Shown piece by piece: positions 51,116 through 61,500 of a DNA stretch of 64,000 nt; within the stretch, counting starts at the first letter, position 1, and each line of letters starts with the position of its first letter. Position numbers and translations under genes: made by a program. The stretch comes from Centropus unirufus (lineage: Eukaryota > Chordata > Aves > Cuculiformes > Centropidae): positions 2,644,920 to 2,708,919 of the forward strand of contig VYZI01000018.1 of assembly GCA_013397695.1 (NCBI GenBank). Direction: 5' to 3'. Under the pieces are notes generated by a model, which did no database searches, was not told the origin of the DNA, and worked only from the letters and a program-made list of their open reading frames with translations.

Positions 51116-54100
51116 GATGCGCTCTGTATGTCACAAGACTGTGTAATCTCATAATTGCAGCTATCCATTTTCCTTATGTTTGCCCTACCTTTGGAGGAAG
51201 GACTGCTCTTTTCTTACCATTTGCAGGGTAGCTGGCATAGAGTGGTACAGGCTTGCGAGAAGAGCTGCTAAACACTACCATAGGATGCAGGTAATGTCAT
51301 CTCAGTTTAAAAATAACTATGTATGGATAAAGAGATGGTAAAATGTAAACATTGCTGGATCACAGTCATACTACAGCAATCTTGCAGTAGAAAGTGATGG
51401 GGTAAGAGGGCAATGGGCTTCTGCCACCTTTGGAGTTCGAAGCCAGACTGAGTAGGTGGAATTACAAGTGTGAAGCTCTGGCAGAGATGGGGGAGTGCAG
51501 GTGGTGGGAGAACAGTAGTAAAATGATGTGGTTTATGTTACTAGTGTCCTGTCTTTTATTTACTTTAGTCTGCTGGCAGGATGTTTCTCTGTAAACATTA
51601 CCACAAAACACTTATACAAGAATAAAAGTAACTTTTATTGAAGGAATTTAAAAGTAGTCTCTGGAAAACAGGCAAGAAACACCATGTGGACTCCATATCT
51701 TCTTCAGAGTAGAATGAATGCACTGGGGAACTGCTCCTGACACCAAAATAAAATCCAATCTGCACCTTTTGATATTTATATAATAGAAAGTACAAATCAA
51801 GGTTGCTGCCCGAAAGTGCTAACATTTCATGACAATGAAAGAGTCAAACTTGCCTTTTCAAATGTGTAATAGAATATGTAGCACCAACTTAAGCCTGTAG
51901 TTCTGGAATGAACCAGCAACACACAGTGCTTACCACATATTGCAAAATATAACTTTCCATTCTTTAGACTAATTAGAAAGGCAGCCAGTAGCACCACTAT
52001 GGTTCTGTCAGCATTTCCACAATAAAACCCCCTTTCCAGGGCTTTATAACTCGGCTGTAAAAAATTGGCTTCAGGCTGAAACCTGGCGTGCCATGGTTTA
52101 CCCCAGCAGCAAGTTGAGTTGTGCATGTGGTTATGTGTGTGGTTTGTTGATTGTTTCCTAAATACAAATTTTCATTAAAATTAGTTTTGGCACTTTTTGG
52201 GAGACAATAATAAAATTAACCAATTTTTAAAGTAGTATAGTTTCCTACTTTGGCAGTCTCTTGGAGCAAGTTAAAAGTATGAAGGTTTGAGATGAGAAGC
52301 ATACAGTCTTGTGACACTTTTTAATTTTAAATTAGTTCATCTGAAAGGAGGTTTGAAAGCAGGTTATTGCACTTGCATGATGAACTTGCCTCACATGGTG
52401 TTATCCTGACTCCATGGAAGACAACAAACAGCTTTGACAGAAAAGGGCCCAGAAAATAAGCTCACATAAGGGCACTGCTGTTCAAATCGTCCCTGGAGCC
52501 TTTGGAATATCTGTGCCACAGAGAGAATCAGTGTCCTCTGAGCTGCAGGGGTGTCCAGGCAACTAAACACTCAGATGGAGAAGCCATCAGTGTCCTCTTC
52601 CACTTTGCCCACGGCAGTGGCAATGTCAGCCTTTCCTAGGCTTGTGTCACAGATCAAACTGAAGCATCTCTTCCAGTCGTGGGTGGAAAACCACTGTTTA
52701 ATAAATTTCTGTATCATGGATAAGCCCGGTGCATTATTTCAGAAGTGTTCATGTAACACTTCTGTATCCACAAATTTTTAAGTGAATTGAGTAACATTAA
52801 TAATCCTATTACAAATGCTTCTCTTTCAGCTTCACTGTGGTCTCCAAAATGCCCAAAGAAAAGAAGACTCTACCATATACCTGGAAACACTACAATATGG
52901 AGAGAGAAGTGAAAGTACTTGAAAGGAACTCAAGGACTGGTAAAGATGGGCAAAGCTGACTCTTTTCTTTAAGGGGTTATTCTCATTTTAAAGTGGTTTA
53001 AATACTATTGCATTTTTTTAGCATCTTGAAGAGTTGATTATTGAAAAATATAAAAAATACAAGCCACAGAAAATGAGCGTTGCTCCTACCAAGGAAGCAA
53101 ATAAGAGAAGAACTCTTAAAACACATAGACAATAGAAAATGTTGCCAATGTGCACTAACATATTCTCCAAATCATTCTTCAATATAAATGTCACGAAGAA
53201 AACTAACAATCCACATCCAGTAGTCTTCAATCAATGAACAGCTGAAGATGAAAATTAATATTATAGAGTAGAATAACCAATTATAAGCCAATTCAAAAAT
53301 CTATTCATCATGGACTCGCTTTTTGCAATGGGTGGATGAGATTTGAGAGGGAGAGAATGTGAGTAAGCAGCACTGAGCCAATTCACCAGCTTCCCAAGCA
53401 CAGAGCTTTGTCACCATCCCAAAACGAGAGTTCATGTCTGAAAAACAAGTGAGATATTTGGGCTCAGCTGACCTCCACGAGTACAAGAAGTCAGATAAGG
53501 GAGCCAACTCTCATGGCTCAGGCTCTCCATCAGAATTTTTTTTCAGCTTTAATTTTTTCCATGAGTAGCTGCCAGGATATCCTTGAACACGTAAACCCAA
53601 TTAAGCCAAGCTAAACTAATAATTAGGCTTTCAAGTATGTGTCTGCTGATATTTTATAAGGCCATAGACTACTTAAAGTTTTGCCTCCTGCAGCCACCCA
53701 AGGTTGGCCCTGGGAGTCCACTGAAATAACAGGCAAAGGCTCCTAAATTTCTGGGAGTCTTTGAATGTCTCACAATTACAGAGGCTGCCCAGACCACTGC
53801 ATGGAGTACTCCAAGTTTCTTTCTACCACTTCCAGTTGCTGAGGGTAGCACCCATGCAGAACAGCTGGTGTGACTTTGACCTACGCTCGTGAGTATCCCA
53901 GCGCTGTACAAGTGGGAAAGCATATGAAGGAGGCATAGGAGACACATACTTATCTAGACAAAAACCAAATTCCATTTGTCACCTTGAGGTCTTGCACAAA
54001 TTTTCTGATTTCTCTCCATTTGTGATAACTGTCACACTCTGGTTGTGGTTGTGCAGTTGCCATTCAGCAAAGTGCTAGCGCTTAGTGGAAAGCAAACAAA

Positions 54101-57100
54101 AGCTAGTGCCTAGCGTCTCCCTTGTAAACCTTCTCACACCAGTCCCAGCTTATACAGACAACTCACACTTACACAAACAACTCTAGTCCTCCAGAAGGAA
54201 TTGCTGGCCCAGTTACCAGGCACTTTTAAAAAATAAATAAACTGAATTTGTTGAACAGAGAGGATATACGCCATAACCTGATCTTGCTGCTTTCCAGTGA
54301 CCCTACACAACTGGTTGTGTGACCAGATGGTCAGAAACTATTTTCACTGACCCAAGCTGAGAAATCAACACCAATGATGGACGTTGAAGCTATCGTTTCT
54401 TAAAAGGTTAGTTCACATTTAAATGAACACAGGCTCAAGTCCTATGTTCTTAAATTTGGGGATCTGCTGACTAAGCTATGTGACTAGCCAGATGCAGGAA
54501 GGAATGTGTGGCCCAAATCTTTATGATAGAAAGCTGGAAAATCAAATGGAAGGAATGTAAAAACTTTATCATCACATCCCACTTGAAAAAAGTTTTAAAA
54601 TACAACAATGTGTATTATAATTCAGGAATGTAATTTCCTAATGCCTTTTGTGGATTAGTGGGACTTACAGGCCATCAATATCTATGCTATTGTACTGTCA
54701 TTGCCTAGGACTGCATCGCCTCCATAGCTTCAGGCACCAAATAGGCACTTCCCAATAATCTTTGCCTGTTTCTTTGGTCTATTATATCTGAAAGACACCG
54801 TTTGACTTAATTTTTCCTTCCAAGGTTCTGGTCATGTTTTTAATGAACTAAAACCTGTAGATTGCCTTTTCAATTTCTACATTTCTCTGAGAATCTCCTC
54901 TATGATTTCTGCAAGGTTGCACACAACTGAACTAGTGGAAACCCAAAGTCTGCAGCCAGTGTTGACATCACAGGAGGCTGAAAGAAGACAAAAATAAAGG
55001 AAGGTCTCGGCTGCATAACGCCAGGTTCTAGAGGAAATACATACAGAGGGCTGAAATCAGAGGTGGCGTAAGAGGTAAGTCATGACAAGTTTCTGTATCA
55101 TAAACTAGTCTGAACTACATGGTCAAAGCCTTTGGTTGAATCTGACAAAACAAACAACGATAGGCAGCAAAGGATGGGATAAAATATATTCCTTATTGCA
55201 TCTCAGCTTCAAATTATCACTAAATGTGTACCTCAGGCTGAACCCGTCCCAGCCTGGCATATTCAGGACAGTTGCACCCAGACTTCTGTCACTTCCTGCA
55301 ACTGGTATTGCAATAGAGCAGGGCTTGAAAAAGCTGGAAGAGAGAGTGTTATTTTTTAAAATGCATATATTTTCATTTGTAAAAAATCTCATAATAATAT
55401 TGTTCATCAGAATCTAATCATTTCAAACCAGAAAATATGGAGGATATGCGAATATCATATCTATAAGTAATAGGAATGTAGTTATTAACTACAGTGCTAC
55501 GCTTAGCTATTATTTCCTTGCCACATTTTAAACGGAGCCAACTTGGTTGTTTGAACTATTCTGACAGCCAACAGGACATAGCGGAGAACATCCCATTGCA
55601 GTATTAGCACTCCTTCCTGCCTAGACTGAAATCTTGCAGGATTGTGTTGTACAAATTGTGTTGTCCAGAGAGCCATTATGAGTTTCCCTCACCAGTTCAT
55701 GTCCTCTGAACCCTCTCAGGTCACACTGACAGAGAACAGAGTGACCGGAAAAGTGAGAGTGTTGCACTAGTGATGAATTTGGCCCTTTAAAAGAAGACAC
55801 TGATATCCCTCTTTTCCCCTCTCTCTCTCTCTCTCCAGCAGGAAATTTTTGTTTCCAGTTCAATGACTCATACAAGTCTCTTCATTCTTTTATCTGAAGC
55901 TCTCAATCTCCCAATAAGAGCAAAAGCTAAATTCTGCAAAGCAACATAAAGGGGATGCCAGTTATGATTAGGCTAAATTTAATGCACTCTCCCATGTATG
56001 TTAATATTTTATGTACGGTTACGTATGCAGCTAAAGAAATAGATAGAAAATAGTCTGGGAAATAGAAGAAAATGAAGTTCATAGTGAGGGCTGTGCTTCC
56101 ACAAATGGAAAGCGTTTAAAGATTGGGAACTGCTTTTTTCTTTTACCCATGTTTCCCTCCGAACTCTATCAGCCAACTTTCTGTTAACCATCCCTGTGCT
56201 TTTAGTTATCAACTTCAGCTGTTTTATACTGTTAGGGGGAAAAAAGCAAGTAAACAAGAATAGAAAACAGAATTAGATTAATATCTGGCAGTTTTTCATG
56301 AGAAGAGTATTGTAGAGAGAGAAACAACACTCTAGATAAGGTTCAACTTTTCTTTTTGCTTGTTTTAAGAACAGTTGTTTGGCAGCTCTGCAGTTCTCAC
56401 GTATGCTTTGCAGTTTGTGTATAAATGTAAAGTTCCTCACCTGAGAATAATCCTGAGAAACACAAAACAATGGAAAAATTGACGGGGGAGGTTTGTAAAT
56501 GGCAAAAATTTTATGCATTCACAGTAATGTGTTTTGTACAAAGATTTTTTTAAAACAGACCCTTAACTCTCATATGTATGAAATGTAAAATGAGATTATT
56601 ATTTCTTTTCATCACCAGTAACTAACTACACAGATACATTTATGAGGATCGGAAGGGACAAATGAACTTAAAGATGACAGATCTGTACAGAACGCTGTTA
56701 GTATGCCTGATCTTATTACAGAGCAGTGGGAGGCCTTGTACACTACGATCCAGCTCTATGGGGACCTCCATATTTAAAACAAGATGAAAAAAATGTGATT
56801 TGAAAAAACCCCTCATGGGTGCAGCCTTCAAAGGCACAGACAGGTTCTGACTGGATTAACATTTATTGACTGTTTAAGCCTGCTTTTTTGCTTCGGGACA
56901 GAGATACACGAGTTTAATTGCAGAGGCTGTTCTGCCAACTGATCACCAGAGTGGCAACCAAAGCTTTACTAATCGGTCCTTCATTAAAGAAGTCTCTATT
57001 ACAAAACAAATTAAGCATGCTCTGATCCTAACCTACAGGTCCAATAGCATTACAGCAAAGTTTAAGCTGTTAGAGCACTGAAAAACTTATTAAGGTTTAG

Positions 57101-57559
57101 TGCTGAGGTAGCACTTTTGTATTGATTTTACAATACACAGGTATTATGATTTATGGAGTGCTACTGTCACTCTAACAAGCTGAAGGACACACAATATCAT
57201 CTCCAACATCATTAAAATTCAGAAGCCTCTAGAACTAACTCATCAACCACTGTACATTGTCACAGGCTATAGAGCTGTATTCCAGTTGGAAAATACCCTA
57301 AGCTTTCTGGACTGTTGTCTTCCTGAATCATTTAATTAAAAAAAAAATGCAAGAAGAAAACAAGAGAGAACTCAAATCCGTATATTTTAAAATTAAACAA
57401 TTGCTAATGTCTCATTCGTGTAACAGAATGGCAGCATTATTTACAGTCACCTTATACCAAAGTGAGTTTTTCTGCCTTCTGTTCCCCGAATACTGCAGCA
57501 CTGATGAGTATCGGGTCTGTTGGAAGCAGCTGATTAACCCAAACTGAAAGAGGAAGGCT
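51116..57559. other. noncoding, no gene recognised
   Basis: About 6.4 kb without a supported gene. A CT run followed by CAG lies at 55819-55838. A 10 bp perfect stem with a 5 nt loop lies at 52740-52764. Minus frames at 51827-52126 (99 codons) and 53669-53947 (92 codons) match nothing I know. The stretch 57000-57200, with AAACTTATTAAGG and GATTTTACAATACACAGG, has mild enhancer-like texture upstream of the CpG island. Confidence 0.5.
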
Positions 57560-57639
57560 TTGATGCACGAAGTGAAAGCCGGGCATTATTCTACCTCGTT
57601 TTGTTTTATTTTACCGAAGTTTGACTGCCCATCCTGCCT

Positions 57640-58085
57640 CAGACCAAAGCCATCCCTCCCTCCCAAGCGGCTGCTCTCCCTCTTCTCCCCGAACGACACC
57701 AAGCCCGGCATTCCCGCTCCTTTTAAAAGCCGAGGAAGCGGCGCTCGCTGTAAACAAAATACAAAGCCGGGACCCACAGCGGCGCCGGGGGCTCCCGGCC
57801 CCGCGCCCCCCGCCCGGCTGCGCGGTTCGCGGTGCGCTGGGGCCCCCTATCGGCCGCCGCCCGCAACGGCACCGGCCGCGCCGGGCCGGGGGCGCCGAGC
57901 CCCGGGGCAGCCGCGCCAAGATGCGCAGCTCAGAGCTCCCGGATTTCTCCTTAAAAAAAAATGTTCCCTGTTTTTCTGGGGTGCGTGCCTGCCGTTCTCT
58001 AAGTGCAGAAGCCGATCCTCCGCTCTTGATCTCCGGTTCTGAACTCGCGGCGCTATGTTAAATATTTTTACAGCCGGCGGGGGAA
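57640..58085. promoter_or_regulatory. CpG island, candidate promoter
   Basis: GC content rises sharply from AT-rich flanks. CpG dinucleotides are dense, for example in GGCGCCGGGGGC near 57781 and CGGCCGCCGCCCGC near 57851. GC boxes in minus orientation (CCGCCC) lie at 57810-57815 and 57857-57862. A TATA-like TTTTAAAAG at 57721-57729 sits about 20 bp before a GC-rich GCGCTCGCTG, and a forkhead-like TGTAAACA is at 57749-57756. Strand of transcription is undecided because both the TATA-like word and the GC boxes can act either way. Open frames up to 160 codons overlap on both strands and are compositional. This is the only island in the window and the best candidate for a gene start. Confidence 0.75.
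57921..58061 (+). other. short ATG frame in CpG island, doubtful
   Basis: An ATG at 57921 follows CGCGCCAAG, giving a purine at -3 and a YY1-like CAAGATG context. It opens 46 codons ending at a TAA. The translation has no recognisable motif. It could be an upstream ORF or the start of a coding exon with a donor inside it, for example GGGTGCGTG near 57978. This cannot be resolved without transcript data. Confidence 0.12.
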
Positions 58086-59580
58086 CGCACTTCACCTTTC
58101 CTCCAGCAATACCTGAGAACATGCTTCTCCTGGAATTCCATAACTCGGCTCTTGGAAAGCATGCAGATGACAATAGCATAGGCAGTACTAAAACAGACCT
58201 GGGCTAGCTACGGAATTTCTCGTGGCAAAATCCTGTTCTATTATCCTGCTCGGCGCTAAGGAGTTGCTATTTGTAATTTCGTTAATAGGAGCCCTCAAGC
58301 CTGCTTCTCTTCTCTGTCATTATTCACACAGTCCACATGTGGTCATTTACACTAGCACTACCCAATCGCTTAAAAAAGGAATGGAGGAATGACTGTACAA
58401 ACCACCTGAGTACCAAACCCATTTGGTTTTAATAAGGCAGTGTGAGATGCTGAGTGCTACATAATAAGCATCTCCATTATTTTCTTCTGCACGGTGATCA
58501 CTGGTAGCTGTTATTTCCCACCTAAAATCATGAAAAGTGTTACATTGTTACCGTATTTGCTCGAAAAATATAATTAAATATAGAAACATGCGTTCTGCTG
58601 CTGATCTTGTGTGTGTGCAGCTCCCCTTAGAAGCTGTGGGAATGTTTCATGTGAAAGGACTTCAAAGTCGGGTGATTGGATAACTAAGCTTATTAGAAAG
58701 CAGCCTTAGCTGCAGAGTTCCAAAGTGTCCTAAATTGACGGACCCTTGAGATGTGCCCCATGCTTCTGTTTGGCATAAATATACTCATTTTTCTCCCACA
58801 TTCTGAAATATCTAAACATATTTTAGCTTTAAGTACCCTTGAAAATATCATTTAAAGATATTAAACATTCTCTAAATTATTTTTCTAAATTAAGTTAAAC
58901 TGCAGCTTGGTTACTTCTGTCTTAAGTGACACTTAAAGCTCCTCAGATTTACCTCTAATGCTCATGTTAAGTGTCAATTCAAACAGGAGTGTTTCCCAAT
59001 CTCAAATGGCATGAATTGTACAGCAGAAGTATGTTCAATGTAAACGAGATCAGGATCTGTTAATAATGTGGGAACAGCACTTAGAAGTGACAGAACTTAG
59101 AAGAACTCCTTCCTTCTTCCCCCAGCCCCCAAAATAAAAAAATACTAGTTATCCTGTTTGCTGAGAAGTACAGTATCCTCCTTTTTTGGACCTCTTTACA
59201 AATCTACTAAAAATCCTGCAGGACTCAGGTGGTTCTGCAAAATGCCACTCCACTATATACAGCAGAGTAAAATCTAAAAGAATAAATTATTTTAAGTTGT
59301 CTTAAAATTATAACAATGCATATATCAGATGGATTCGATGTTTTCTAAATCAGTGTAAATATGCGTTAGTCGATGGATTATTAGAGTGAAGGTTGAAGTT
59401 GTTTATATTTTGTTGCTTGTATTTTAAACAGCATATTTCTAAGGAAGGAAGAAAAGGCTTTTCTTGCCCAAAGATGCCTGATTGTAAAATTCAATCAATC
59501 CTAAATTTAAAATTAGGAGGCTGGATCAGCACGAAAGCAATTGTATTATAAGTCAGCATTAAGATGTTATTGATAGAAAA
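58086..59580. other. CpG-island flank, enhancer-like in part
   Basis: AT content rises again. The stretch 59400-59580 (AATCAATCCTAAATTTAAAATT, read as two overlapping words, and GCATTAAGATGTTATTGATAG) is repeat-free and enhancer-like. No exon is recognisable. A frame-based gene call is not supported. Confidence 0.4.
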
Positions 59581-59999
59581 GCTAATGCAATACATTTTCC
59601 TCTGTCACACGTTTCTGCCCCAAAGCAATTTGCCAACTAGCTAACCACCTCAGCATAAACACCGGGGAGCCCCCGCTGGGTCCTGGAAATCCCACTTGTC
59701 TGCAAGTGCACAATATACAAGGCAAATCTCTATAAAGCTCAGTGCCACAGTTGAATACAAACACTCCTCAGGTCCTGCTGTGACTTGGCATACCCCGCTG
59801 GACAGCTGGAAACTGAGAGGAAAGGAGTTGCTGCCAATAATGGGTTACAAGGGATTGTCAGTGCAAAGTTTCCTGGAAGCAGGCAGCAACTAACATTATT
59901 ATTTTGCTAAGGGATATTGATGTGATATGTAATATATATATATATAAAATGGTACACAGTTGCATTTGATCTATATTTGACAGGGCACATGGTAAAGCA
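59581..59999. other. noncoding with short AT microsatellite
   Basis: An AT dinucleotide run occupies 59932-59946. A plus frame and a minus frame overlap at 59582-59893, neither with any recognised feature. Confidence 0.5.
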
Positions 60000-61500
60000 T
60001 AGTGCCTTTCTGGTACCATCTATGTGCTTGGGCTAAGAATTAAACCCTGAACAAAACAAACAGAAATTGTGCCACCCTTACATTTTACCTAATATAATTC
60101 TGGAAATCATCAATTGTTCTAAATGTTATTTTATTATCTATAGCAAAAAGATTTAACATACTAAGGGTCATTAATGTGTATCTCACACCTTTGCAGCTGC
60201 AGTTTACTGTAGATAGATTGCAAACAGTCCCTCTTTCATTTTTTTCTTGGAACCAATTGCAATGAAGTGCTACCAGCGATCATTAAAAAAAAAAAGATTA
60301 CTCCCTTTATGCCCTTTATGTAGCTTGAATATACAAAATGGTACTTATCTGCAATCCGTGTAAAGAATGCTTGAAAGACAATTCAAAGATATAAACAAAA
60401 TAGCTAAATTAGGGATTGACGTACTCAGTCATTAGTCTAATGTAATATAATTTTTAATGTAAAGAAGCCACATTTTCTAATTTTGATTAAAAACACAGTG
60501 TTCTCTATGTGTCATAATAAATTAATGCAATAAAAACAGGTACACTTTTCCTGTAAAGAAGCTTATTAACCAGACTGCTAGTGCTGCAAAATTTGGCATA
60601 CAGTAAACAATACCTTTTTTGTTAGAATAATGATGTACAGTTAATTCTTTTATGCTGTTCAGCACTTGGGGACCGCATCCATTTACCAAAATAATACCAA
60701 ATTAGTACTGCAAATATTGAAATCAGACCTTTCAGACTAACTAGTAGCCTAATTTTCTCTTCAATCTGCTCTTAATCTCAATTCATCAATAACACTGCCT
60801 TATTATAGGACTTTGACAGCAAGCTAGGGCTTTTGATAAATTATACATCTCAAGCCAGATTTAAAATTTGAAGCTCAAGTGCTAATTATCTGTACAGGCC
60901 TAGTTAATAACGAGATTTCTTGTTAAGTATCTGATCACAGCATGGGCATCATTTGTCAAGAACCTCAAGTCTACCTTGGAGACTAGCTCTTCAAATTCTC
61001 CCTTGCCTACCATATGTAAAATTGGAATCTTTGTTTCTATAATAACCTTTTATTAGGAAGCTGACATAATGATTAAGTTCGCTGTAGACACATACAATGA
61101 GTTAGACAATTACCCTTGCTGCTTTAAACTACTCAGGCTCCTAGCAAGACAAAATAATTAATATTGAATTTTAATTTGATGTGTTCCACGTTTAAACCCC
61201 AATTTGCAAAGTACACCTGGAAGGCTGCCGCTGTTTCCTTGCAGTTTGTGCTGATGAAATAAAGGCTCCTGCAGTTTGAATGTAAAAGCACAGAAGGCAT
61301 GATGCACCACAATCACTTCTCAGTGGAGCAAAGAATTTTCGAGCATTAATGGGAAAGGTAATTACCTAGGTCTAACTTTATAGCCTTTTCTCTAATGAAA
61401 CTATAATCTCCCAGGCCTACATGGTTTAAGCATTTACATTATTTTAACGATTTCACTGCCATAACAGTTGTCACACGTGGTAATTTAAAAACTCGGTACC
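60000..61500. promoter_or_regulatory. long candidate conserved noncoding block
   Basis: About 1.5 kb with no open frame of note and no repeat, rich in homeodomain words: AGTTAATAACGAG near 60901, AATAATTAATATTG near 61152, GTGCTAATTATCTG near 60879, CATTAATGGG near 61344, and AGGTAATTACCT at 61356-61367, a perfect 12 bp palindrome around TAATTA. Other words are CTTTGCAGCTGCAG (E-box) near 60191 and GATGCACCACAATCACTTC near 61300. The block lies 2-3.4 kb from the CpG island. Uniform low complexity-free texture over this length is the strongest enhancer-cluster signal in the window, although conservation itself was not measured. Confidence 0.42.

Noticed and set aside
51598..52126. Minus-strand ORFs with an upstream-looking AATAAA on the same strand, as a processed pseudogene
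   Set aside because: No recognisable protein similarity, no poly-A tail or target duplication, and AATAAA words are common in AT-rich DNA.
55811..55845. CT run ending in CCAG as a true splice acceptor
   Set aside because: It is a simple CT microsatellite, and no downstream exon frame or donor is evident.
57560..58061. 160- and 146-codon ORFs across the CpG island as a protein-coding gene
   Set aside because: Their Pro/Ala/Arg-rich translation follows directly from GC composition, opposite-strand frames are equally open, and no motif is present.
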